From NCBI GenBank assembly GCA_007126415.1, contig SLBH01000056.1:1-12328 (forward strand): 12,328 bases of DNA. The letters run 5' to 3'. A program made the translations under genes and the position numbers. The notes beneath the pieces were generated by a model. The model saw nothing but the letters and a program-made list of their open reading frames with translations, was not told where the DNA came from and searched no databases. Positions 6,503-12,328 of this stretch are shown here, piece by piece. Numbering within the stretch: the stretch's first letter is position 1; every line of letters begins with the position of its first letter. This stretch comes from Spirochaetales bacterium (GTDB lineage Bacteria; Spirochaetota; Spirochaetia; DSM-27196; SLAA01).

Positions 6503-7627
6503 CTATGCAAACTTGTCGAAGTAAATTTTTTCCTCGGCCATGTCGCGTTCGCGCATAACCGCCATGCAAGCATCGAGCATACCCGGGCTTCCGCAGAGAT
6601 AGCCCTCTTTTTCGGTCTCTGTCGATATCGTGTTGCGCAGATACTCGTCGAGGACCTCGGTTATGAGACCGGTAGCTCCTTCCCAGTTGTCGGACTCTTC
6701 GGGTTCAGACAAGGCCGGTATGAAGTGAAATCGTTCGTACTTCTCCTGTAGCTCGTTCAGCTCATCGAGGTAGAAGAGGTCTTTCTTGGTACGAGCACCG
6801 AAGAAGTACCAGATATCGCGCTTGTCCATCGTGCCGTGCTCAACGAAATCGTAGAAAATCGACTTGAACGGTGCCATACCGGAGCCACCGGCCACGCAGA
6901 TCATCTGCGCCTCGGTGTCGCGCACGTAAAAATCACCGAACGGCGCGATCACCTTCATTTTCTTCCCTTCCTGCAGGTGCTCGTGCACGTAGGTCGTAAC
7001 AATGCCGCCGGGCACCAGGCGAACCAGAAACTCCACGTGGTTTGTATCGCTCGGAACCGAGGACATTGAGTACGCGCGTTGGGTCGGCTCTTTGACCTTG
7101 CCGTAGGGAGGTACCTCGATCTGCCCGTACTGACCGGCCTTGAAATCCAGTGCGCCGTCGGTAAGTCTGAAATAGACCTCTTTGATGTCGTGTGTAAGAT
7201 CGCGAATACGCTCGACCACACCTTCGTACTGTTCAATCTTAAAGAGATACTCCGGGATCTCGATCTCGACATCGCCCTTGAGCTTCACCTGGCACGAGAG
7301 GCGTACGTTCTCCTCGAGCTGCTCGTTGGTGAGGTACGGAATTTCGGTCGGTAGATGCGGCCCTACGTCGGAGTTTACCTTAACCTTGCATTCGCCGCAG
7401 CTACCGCGGCCGCCACACGCGGAGGGTATGAAGATGCCGCTTTCCGCGAGGGTAACCAGCATGTTTGCACCGCCGTTCACCTTGAAACTGCGTGACCCTC
7501 CGTTTATGTCGATCGCAACCTCACCGTAGTTGTTTACGACCTTGTCGGTTAACGAGATTAATATCGCCAGCGCGGCGCTTATTGCCGACAGCGCAGCGGG
7601 TGCCACCAGCACAGTTGCTAAATCCAA
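6503..7627 (-). CDS. nqrF: Na+-translocating NADH:quinone reductase subunit F (NADH-oxidising)
   Basis: NqrF is the entry point of NQR. It takes a hydride from NADH onto FAD and passes electrons singly to a 2Fe-2S centre and on to the membrane subunits. It has 374 residues. An N-terminal membrane helix (about 5-26) anchors a ferredoxin domain with cluster ligands C71, C77, C80 and C112, in the usual spacing. A ferredoxin-reductase module follows, with the FAD-binding RAYSMSS, the nucleotide-binding AGGSGMAPFKSI and the C-terminal CGSPGMLDACM. It ends in YFDKFA. The start is TTG, supported by AAGGAGG 6 nt upstream. It follows nqrE by 21 nt and precedes the hypothetical gene by 11 nt. The cysteine anchor and the FAD module separate it from Rnf subunits. 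Confidence 0.96.
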   Translation of the reverse strand: MDLATVLVAPAALSAISAALAILISLTDKVVNNYGEVAIDINGGSRSFKVNGGANMLVTLAESGIFIPSACGGRGSCGECKVKVNSDVGPHLPTEIPYLTNEQLEENVRLSCQVKLKGDVEIEIPEYLFKIEQYEGVVERIRDLTHDIKEVYFRLTDGALDFKAGQYGQIEVPPYGKVKEPTQRAYSMSSVPSDTNHVEFLVRLVPGGIVTTYVHEHLQEGKKMKVIAPFGDFYVRDTEAQMICVAGGSGMAPFKSIFYDFVEHGTMDKRDIWYFFGARTKKDLFYLDELNELQEKYERFHFIPALSEPEESDNWEGATGLITEVLDEYLRNTISTETEKEGYLCGSPGMLDACMAVMRERDMAEEKIYFDKFA

Positions 7628-7633
7628 ACTTAA

Positions 7634-7640
7634 CCTCCTT
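7634..7640 (-). promoter_or_regulatory. Ribosome binding site that fixes the TTG start of nqrF
   Basis: On the minus strand, AAGGAGG lies 6 nt before the TTG at 7627. It justifies this rare start codon, which places the membrane helix at the very N-terminus, as expected for NqrF. Confidence 0.8.
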
Positions 7641-7648
7641 GAGCGGCG

Positions 7649-8245
7649 TTATTGTACCGGCAGCATACCGCCGAAGCCGATAAACGCCATCGCCATGAAA
7701 CCGATCGTGATCGCGGTGATGCCCGGCCCTTTGAGCGGTGCCGGGACCGGGCCTTTCTCCACTTTCTTGCGAATTGCCGACAGCAGCATGATCGCAAGCC
7801 ACCATCCGAGGCCGGAGCCGAGACCGTACACCATCGATTGCGTGAAGGTATACTCGCGGATCTCGAGGAACAGGGAGACACCAAGGATCGCGCAGTTTAC
7901 CGTGATCAACGGCAGAAAGATACCGAGCGTTATGTAGAGTTTCGGCGAGACGCGGTCTATCACCATCTCGGTAATCTGCACGATCGAAGCAATTACGATG
8001 ATAAAGATAATATAGCGCAAGTACTCGAGTCCGAGCGGTACCAAAACCATGTGGTATACCACCCAGTTCATCCCGGAGGTAATGAACAGCACGAAGGTCA
8101 CCGCCATGCCGAGTCCGTTCGAGGAGGTCATGTCCTTGGAGATCGAGAAAAACGAGCACATTCCGAGAAAGTTGGCAAGCAGAATGTTGCTCGTGAAGAT
8201 TGAAGCAAACAACAGCGGAATCAACGAGATATCCGGAGGGTTCAT
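7649..8245 (-). CDS. nqrE: NQR membrane subunit E
   Basis: This 198-residue, very hydrophobic subunit belongs to the NqrE/RnfA family, with about six membrane helices. With NqrD it forms the membrane core that passes electrons across the bilayer and takes part in Na+ transport. The family's half-helix motif is visible near the N-terminus (FTSNILLANFLGMCSFF). The partner motif is VNCAILGVSLF. The two cysteines, C30 and C118, match those that bind the intramembrane iron site in the family. The ATG overlaps the nqrD stop by 4 nt (ATGA), and AAGGAG lies 8 nt upstream inside nqrD. RnfA is the alternative by family, but the nqrC-D-E-F order decides for NqrE. Confidence 0.95.
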   Translation of the reverse strand: MNPPDISLIPLLFASIFTSNILLANFLGMCSFFSISKDMTSSNGLGMAVTFVLFITSGMNWVVYHMVLVPLGLEYLRYIIFIIVIASIVQITEMVIDRVSPKLYITLGIFLPLITVNCAILGVSLFLEIREYTFTQSMVYGLGSGLGWWLAIMLLSAIRKKVEKGPVPAPLKGPGITAITIGFMAMAFIGFGGMLPVQ

Positions 8246-8856
8246 GCGGGCGCTCCTTCACGTTCCATAATGGCTTTTCCAATCCAGATGATGATCCCCA
8301 GCACGAAGAACGCGCTCGGCGGCATCACCATGATAATCCACGGCTCAAAGGCTTCCGGCATTATCTGATATCCAAACAGACTGCCGAAACCGAGCAACTC
8401 GCGAATCAACGCGATGCTCAACAACACACCCATGTATCCGAACGCCGAGGTGACGCCGTCCCACATCGAGATCAGCGGAGGGTTCGACTGCGCGAACGCC
8501 TCGGCGCGTCCCATGATGATGCAGTTGGTGATGATCAACCCCACGTACGGACCGAGCTCACGGCTGATGTCGGGAACGTAAGCCCGCAGAATGATATCGA
8601 CCACGATCACGTAGGACGCGATGATGAGGGTTTGCACCATCATGCGGACTTTGCGCGGAATCAGGGATTTAATGAGCGCAACCGTGAGGTTGGTCATGCC
8701 CATAACGCCGACTACCGCGAGGGTCATGATCATGGTGTTCGCAAGCAGGTTCGTGACCGCAAGAGCGGAGCAAATGCCGAGCACCTGCATAAAAATCGGG
8801 TTATTGGTCCAGAGATTCTCTTTAAGGATGGGGCCGGGCGCTGCTACCGAGCTCAT
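8242..8856 (-). CDS. nqrD: NQR membrane subunit D
   Basis: This 204-residue subunit belongs to the NqrD/RnfE family and has about six membrane helices. It pairs with NqrE as an inverted homologue to form the pseudo-symmetric core of the pump. Helix motifs are GICSALAVTNLLANT near the N-terminus and GLIITNCIIMGRAEAFA in the second half. Cysteines C29 and C112, the expected iron ligands, fall at the positions I recall for Vibrio NqrD. The N-terminal KENLWTNNPIFMQVLG is typical of the family. The ATG overlaps the nqrC stop by 4 nt, with GGGAGGAG upstream, so translation is probably coupled. No missing residue is noticed. Confidence 0.96.
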   Translation of the reverse strand: MSSVAAPGPILKENLWTNNPIFMQVLGICSALAVTNLLANTMIMTLAVVGVMGMTNLTVALIKSLIPRKVRMMVQTLIIASYVIVVDIILRAYVPDISRELGPYVGLIITNCIIMGRAEAFAQSNPPLISMWDGVTSAFGYMGVLLSIALIRELLGFGSLFGYQIMPEAFEPWIIMVMPPSAFFVLGIIIWIGKAIMEREGAPA

Positions 8857-9464
8857 GCCGATTCTCCTCCCAGTGCGTTGTACAGTTCTTCGAGGTGAGC
8901 GTTGATGATGTTCGCGAATGAATCACTGGTACCGGTTGCACCGGTGATGCCGTCGATCTCGCCGCTGTCCTCTTCAAAATTTCCTTCGCCGTCGCGCGAG
9001 GTCATCTCGAGGCGGCCGTCTACGAGCTGCTTGTTTCTAAACTGCTCTTGAAACCAGTCTTCGTCGATGCGACCACCGAGCCCCGGGGTCTCTTGATGCT
9101 CGAGCACGGTGAGGCCGAGCGTGCGAGTGCCGTCCGGGGTTATCCCGACGTGGCCTCGGATTGTTCCCCAGACGCCGCTGCCGCTGTACTCCCTGGCGTA
9201 AAGCAGCTCGTCGTCGCGCTCGTAGCTATACAAGCTCAGACCCTCTACCTCGACCTGCTCCACGTCTTCGAATAGCTCGGCGGCGTGCTCGTCGCTATCA
9301 AACTCAACACCCATAGCGTTGAGGATGCTGCGCTGCAACCTGACCTCGTTGTTGAATTCGATGCGGTCTACGGTGAGTTCGTTCGCCATTGCGAGCAGAA
9401 ACACGAAGGCGAACGAGATCAACGCGGTAAATATCACGGTATAACCAAAACTCTGCTTGTTCAC
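8853..9464 (-). CDS. nqrC: NQR subunit C, covalent-FMN protein
   Basis: NqrC carries FMN bound covalently through a phosphoester to threonine, and it relays electrons between the membrane core and NqrB on the outer face of the membrane. It has 203 residues, with one N-terminal helix (about 9-27) and an exported domain. The flavinylation motif TGATGT is at 174-179, which makes T179 the attachment site. TVLEHQETPGLGGRI is the conserved family segment before it. The protein is shorter than proteobacterial NqrC (about 255 residues) and close to RnfG length. The start is GTG with GAGGAGG 7 nt upstream. It lies 67 nt after nqrB and overlaps nqrD by 4 nt. A flavin transferase (ApbE/Ftp type) must exist elsewhere, since none is encoded here. 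Confidence 0.94.
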   Translation of the reverse strand: MNKQSFGYTVIFTALISFAFVFLLAMANELTVDRIEFNNEVRLQRSILNAMGVEFDSDEHAAELFEDVEQVEVEGLSLYSYERDDELLYAREYSGSGVWGTIRGHVGITPDGTRTLGLTVLEHQETPGLGGRIDEDWFQEQFRNKQLVDGRLEMTSRDGEGNFEEDSGEIDGITGATGTSDSFANIINAHLEELYNALGGESA

Positions 9465-9531
9465 AGGGCTTCCTCCTCGGGTAGGTTCCCGCAGCTCACG
9501 CGCTACGGAGATCCCTCAACCGGGCTGTTGT

Positions 9532-10461
9532 TCACCCGGCTTGCTGTGCCGCCGCGGTGGTTGCAGTTTTTTCTTTCTTGCGCTTCTCGAGGCCGGTGAC
9601 AATTTCATCGAGCAAACACGCGAAGGTGTTGCCGAGTAACAAGCCGAAGCTCGTGCCTTCGGGAAAATCCGCGAAGCTGCGTACCAACACCGTCATACCG
9701 CCGATGATGAAGCCGTACACCCACATCGAAAGCTTCTTGTTCGGCGCCGAGACAGGGTCGGTCGCCATAAACACGGAAACGTACATGAGGCTTCCCGACA
9801 TCAGCGCGTACTCAGGGGCATAGCCGGTGTCGAGCCCGGTTCGGTAAAACACGGTGGTCAGGATTGCCGCGGTTCCGAGCGTTGAAACCATCAGCCGCCA
9901 GTTGGCGCTCTTGGTCCAGATGAGATAGACGGCGGCAAGTAGAATCAACAGAACTGAAGCTTCACCCATTGAGCTCGCATGGAACCCGAGAAACAGATCT
10001 GCGAGTTCGAGCGACTCTCCGCCTCGCAGCATCCCCAGCGGCGTTGCCGAACTCACCGCGTCGGTGCCGAAAAAGCTCGGCGACACCCACTCCGTCATCA
10101 TGATGGTGGGGAACGAGATCCAGATGAAGAGGCGGCCGGTTATTGCAGGATTGAAGATATTCCTGCCGAACCCGCCGTACACGCCCTTACCGAGCAGCAC
10201 CGCAAACACGATGCCGATGATTGCGACCCAAAGAGGAACCATCGGCGGCAATGCGAGCGCGAAGATCGCGCAGGTTACGAGCACCGCCTCGCTGACTTTC
10301 TTCTTGCGCGTACGTTCTACGACGTACTCGGTTAGAATGCCGAACACGAAAACGGTAGCTACCACGAGCGGAACTCGCCACCCGTACGAATATGTTGCAA
10401 AGAGAAACAGAGGGATCATTGAGTACAACACCCTCCGCATCACGAGCTGTTTCTGAAACAC
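9532..10461 (-). CDS. nqrB: NQR membrane subunit B (short N-terminus)
   Basis: NqrB is the large membrane subunit. It holds a covalent FMN and riboflavin and hands electrons to quinone. It has 309 residues, against about 410 for Vibrio NqrB. The missing part is the N-terminal tail and the stretch between the first two helices, so the length is RnfD-like. Conserved segments are YGGFGRNIFNPAITGR (95-110), the flavin motif DAVSSATPLG (134-143) with T140 as attachment site, FMATDPVSAPN, and DFPEGTSFGLLLGNTFACLLDEIV. The usual SGAT reads SSAT here. The start is GTG, with GAGGAGG only 4 nt upstream. An ATG eight codons in, at 10440, is the alternative start but has no ribosome binding site. No nqrA lies upstream. 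Confidence 0.93.
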   Translation of the reverse strand: MFQKQLVMRRVLYSMIPLFLFATYSYGWRVPLVVATVFVFGILTEYVVERTRKKKVSEAVLVTCAIFALALPPMVPLWVAIIGIVFAVLLGKGVYGGFGRNIFNPAITGRLFIWISFPTIMMTEWVSPSFFGTDAVSSATPLGMLRGGESLELADLFLGFHASSMGEASVLLILLAAVYLIWTKSANWRLMVSTLGTAAILTTVFYRTGLDTGYAPEYALMSGSLMYVSVFMATDPVSAPNKKLSMWVYGFIIGGMTVLVRSFADFPEGTSFGLLLGNTFACLLDEIVTGLEKRKKEKTATTAAAQQAG

Positions 10462-10465
10462 AACC

Positions 10466-10472
10466 CCTCCTC
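10466..10472 (-). promoter_or_regulatory. Ribosome binding site of nqrB (GTG start)
   Basis: On the minus strand, GAGGAGG ends 4 nt before the GTG at 10461. The spacing is short but usable, and it favours the GTG over the ATG at 10440. Confidence 0.6.
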
Positions 10473-10482
10473 AAATCTCGTA

Positions 10483-10504
10483 GTCTGAAACATCTAGTTC
10501 ACAC
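10483..10504. repeat. Imperfect inverted repeat, possible operator of the nqr operon
   Basis: GTCTGAA (10483-10489) and TTCACAC (10498-10504) are inverted copies matching at 6 of 7 positions, separated by 8 nt. The repeat overlaps the predicted nqr transcription start, just downstream of the -10. The spacing does not fit Rex, FNR or CRP sites, so the regulator, if there is one, is unknown. Confidence 0.35.
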
Positions 10505-10506
10505 CA

Positions 10507-10536
10507 ATAATATGGGAGCCGCGGCTTCAAAGGCAA
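10507..10536 (-). promoter_or_regulatory. Candidate promoter of the nqr operon
   Basis: On the minus strand, TTGCCT (10536-10531) is followed by an 18-nt spacer and TATTAT (10512-10507). The predicted start is near 10500, about 38 nt before the nqrB GTG. It lies within the 270-bp gap at 10462-10731, which holds no convincing gene. No plus-strand promoter of similar quality is evident there. TACATT at 10671 is a weak -10 candidate for the rightward operon. Confidence 0.45.
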
Positions 10537-10731
10537 CAACTAACCGGGTTGAGGCTCTGCCGGAAACTCTGCGATCGAAACAACGTGTCGTTGCCGGACG
10601 AAAGGCGTTCACGCCGGTACACCCACGCCGAGAATAGATTTTCCGACTTCCAAATTCAAGATCAGAGTGTTACATTAAGGGGCAATTAGTGCAACCCAAA
10701 CCTGTGGGAACTGTTATAAAGGAGTTATTGC

Positions 10732-11178
10732 ATGAAAGTCCATGAAATGTTGGCGATCATGGAGCGCATTCTCGAGTCTGCCAAGACCGCGGTGCTCGGC
10801 ACGGTTGAGCAGCCCGGCAACACTCCGCGGTTACGTTGGATGACTCCGGCAACGATCCGTGGTCGTAACGGGTTTCTGTACGCGTTGACCTCGCCGGACT
10901 ACGCCTGGGTGCGCAATCTATCGGAAGCGCCGCGCGTCGAGTGGATGCTGCAGACCGCGGCGTTGGACGAGATTATGTACCTCCGGGGAGGGCTTAGCGT
11001 GATCGACAACCCGGCGCTGAAAGCCGATGTACAGGAGGCGCTCGGCGGACACCTGACGGTGTTCTGGAAGAACATCCCCGACGAGAGCAGCCTTGTGGTG
11101 CTGGAGTCTCCAATAGAGGAGATGGTGTACTTCAGGCCTATGAGCGGCGAACGCGTGGTAGTGAAACTAGGGGATTAG
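10732..11178 (+). CDS. Pyridoxamine 5'-phosphate oxidase-like FMN-binding protein
   Basis: This 148-residue protein has a split-barrel flavoprotein fold, similar to the general-stress-protein-26 branch of the PPOX superfamily. Such proteins bind FMN, F420 or heme, and few have known substrates. Support is the helical start (MKVHEMLAIMERILESAKTA), the first strands LGTVEQPGNTPRLRWMTPAT, the turn FLYALTSPDYAWVRNLSEAPRVEWML (cofactor-side helix and strand), and the overall length. The C-terminal residues of the true pyridoxamine phosphate oxidase are not seen, so vitamin B6 synthesis is unlikely. AAGGAG lies 7 nt before the ATG. The stop is 12 nt before pdhA, so the two are co-transcribed. This suggests a role linked to pyruvate oxidation or redox stress, which is inference. 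Confidence 0.8.
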   Translation: MKVHEMLAIMERILESAKTAVLGTVEQPGNTPRLRWMTPATIRGRNGFLYALTSPDYAWVRNLSEAPRVEWMLQTAALDEIMYLRGGLSVIDNPALKADVQEALGGHLTVFWKNIPDESSLVVLESPIEEMVYFRPMSGERVVVKLGD

Positions 11179-11190
11179 GAGCCGAGTTCT

Positions 11191-12183
11191 ATGGCGAAAA
11201 GCGAGAAAAAGACTGAGTTGAACGGATATAACAAAGAGTTTCTCGACCGGCTGATGCGCGAGATGCTCATCATACGGCGTTTCGAGGAAAAAGCCGCCCA
11301 GATGTACGGGCTCAAGAAGATCGGCGGTTTCTGTCATCTCTACAACGGCCAGGAGGCGGTTGCGGTCGGGAGCATCGCGGCTCTCGATCTCACCAAAGAC
11401 TACGTTCTCACCGCGTATCGCGATCATGGTCACGCGATCGCGTGCGGTATGGACCCCAAGGTCGTGATGGCCGAGCTTTTCGGTAAGGAGACCGGGTGCT
11501 CACGGGGTAAGGGCGGCTCGATGCATATGTTCGACGTCGAGAAGCATATGCTCGGTGGTAACGGAATTGTCGGAGCGCAGATACCGGTCGCTACCGGTTT
11601 GGCGTTCTCGCAGATGTACCGCAACGACGGCGGGGTAACGTTGTGCTTCTTCGGCGACGGCGCGATTCACCAAGGCGCGTTTCATGAGTCGCTCAACCTC
11701 GCGAGCGTCTGGAAATTGCCGGCGGTATACATCGTCGAGAACAACCATTTCGGCATGGGAACCGCGGTGAAGCGGGTCTCGGCGGTTGAGGACTTCGAAG
11801 TAAAGGCATCGGGGTACAATATGGAAGGCCGAACTGTAAACGGTATGGATGTGATCGAGGTGTACGAAGCGCTTTCCAAGGCTGCCGGCGAAGTGCGCGA
11901 GAAACGGGTACCGGTGTTGCTCGATATCAAAACCTATCGTTACAAGGGCCACTCGATGAGCGACCCTGCAAAGTACCGAACCAAGGAAGAGCTCGAGCAG
12001 TACAAGCAGCAAGACCCTATTCTCATCTTGAAGTCTCGCATGCTCGACGCCGGGATGCTCAAAGATGAAGAGTTTCAGGCTCTCGATGAAGAGGCCAAGA
12101 AGATAGCCCAGGAATCGGTTGATTTCGCCGAAGACAGCGCGGAACCGCCGATCAGCTCGATCTACGAAGACGTGCTCGCGTAA
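11191..12183 (+). CDS. pdhA: Pyruvate dehydrogenase E1 component, alpha subunit
   Basis: This is one half of the thiamine-diphosphate E1 enzyme. It decarboxylates pyruvate and transfers the acetyl group to lipoyl-E2 in the cytoplasmic pyruvate dehydrogenase complex. The 330-residue length is typical. The ThDP/Mg signature GDG at 155-157 ends in NN at 184-185. YRDHGH (76-81), KGGSMHMF (about 107-114), GGNGIVGAQIP and the loop YKGHSMSDPAKYR (about 251-263) are all intact. TAGGAG at the end of the previous gene serves as ribosome binding site. The E1 beta gene follows after 32 nt. Acetoin dehydrogenase or a branched-chain E1 alpha is the alternative. Overall motif similarity and the MGT motif after NN favour pyruvate. 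The E2 and E3 genes are not in the window. Confidence 0.93.
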   Translation: MAKSEKKTELNGYNKEFLDRLMREMLIIRRFEEKAAQMYGLKKIGGFCHLYNGQEAVAVGSIAALDLTKDYVLTAYRDHGHAIACGMDPKVVMAELFGKETGCSRGKGGSMHMFDVEKHMLGGNGIVGAQIPVATGLAFSQMYRNDGGVTLCFFGDGAIHQGAFHESLNLASVWKLPAVYIVENNHFGMGTAVKRVSAVEDFEVKASGYNMEGRTVNGMDVIEVYEALSKAAGEVREKRVPVLLDIKTYRYKGHSMSDPAKYRTKEELEQYKQQDPILILKSRMLDAGMLKDEEFQALDEEAKKIAQESVDFAEDSAEPPISSIYEDVLA

Positions 12184-12215
12184 GCGGCACAACCCAAGAG
12201 AGGAGTCTGTCTCAC

Positions 12216-12328
12216 ATGGCTGAAATTGCAATTCGCGAGGCGCTTCGCCAAGCTATCGATGAAGAGATGGAGCGAGACGAGCGCGTACTAATAATGGGAG
12301 AGGAGGTCGGCGAGTACGAAGGCGCCTA
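12216..12328 (+). CDS. pdhB: Pyruvate dehydrogenase E1 component, beta subunit (5' part only)
   Basis: The first 37 codons of the E1 beta subunit, which completes the E1 tetramer with PdhA and holds the second face of the thiamine site, are present. The reading begins MAEIAIREALRQAIDEEM and continues through the family's conserved MGEEVGEYEGA, and it is cut by the window edge. GAGAGGAG lies about 10 nt before the ATG, in the short gap after pdhA, so the two genes form an operon. The assignment as E1 beta is firm from this N-terminus and from its position behind E1 alpha. Confidence 0.92.
   Translation, partial: MAEIAIREALRQAIDEEMERDERVLIMGEEVGEYEGA

Noticed and set aside
6492..6569. A longer N-terminus for the hypothetical protein behind nqrF
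   Set aside because: The extension lies inside nqrF and looks unlike protein-coding sequence. The ATG at 6491 has an AGGGG ribosome binding site.
7521..8282. A 253-codon minus-strand frame overlapping nqrE
   Set aside because: It is a different frame of the same strand as nqrE. NqrE has the full family sequence, and this frame has none.
10483..10504. A Rex, FNR or CRP binding site
   Set aside because: The arms resemble TGTGAA/TTCACA, but the distance between half-sites is too long for any of these consensus sites. It is kept only as an unnamed inverted repeat.
10392..10637. An 81-codon plus-strand frame in the nqr/pdh control region
   Set aside because: It overlaps the start of nqrB, has no ribosome binding site, and its composition is not protein-like.
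1..12328. CRISPR arrays, tRNA or rRNA genes, transposases, phage genes
   Set aside because: No direct-repeat array, RNA-gene-like structure or mobile-element protein was seen on either strand.

Overview
The window reads as an ordinary, gene-dense bacterial chromosome segment of moderately high GC. There is no sign of phage, insertion sequence, CRISPR or tRNA. The gene set is a Na+-translocating NADH:quinone oxidoreductase (NQR), a split-E1 pyruvate dehydrogenase, shikimate-pathway genes and a c-di-GMP response regulator, alongside small membrane and TPR proteins of a kind familiar from spirochaetes. My best guess is a free-living member of the Spirochaetota. That is inference from protein character, not a database match.

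Layout. Positions 1-122 are a short gap that may hold the start of a minus-strand gene running off the left edge. A minus-strand TPR protein (123-1190) and a plus-strand six-helix membrane protein (1274-1825) diverge from a compact intergenic region. There the -35 hexamers of two opposed promoters lie on top of each other. From 10461 down to 1822 every gene lies on the minus strand: nqrB, nqrC, nqrD, nqrE, nqrF, a conserved hypothetical protein, a REC-PAS-GGDEF-EAL protein, shikimate kinase (aroK), chorismate synthase (aroC) and a small membrane zinc-ribbon protein. This last gene ends on the same CTAG tetranucleotide that terminates the convergent plus-strand gene. At 10462-10731 a 270-bp divergent control region separates the nqr operon from a plus-strand operon made of a PPOX-like flavoprotein, pdhA and the first 37 codons of pdhB, which is cut by the right edge.

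How the genes work together. Pyruvate dehydrogenase makes NADH and acetyl-CoA. NQR oxidises NADH and pumps Na+. The two operons share one control region. The nqr operon has no nqrA next to nqrB, NqrB is shortened at its N-terminus, and a conserved hypothetical gene is tightly attached behind nqrF. The c-di-GMP gene may have its own weak promoter and could be the first gene of an aroK-aroC transcription unit.

No clearly new system is visible. The points most worth a second look are the nqrA-less NQR operon with its attached uncharacterised gene, the divergent shikimate kinase, and the overlapping divergent promoters at 1201-1251.
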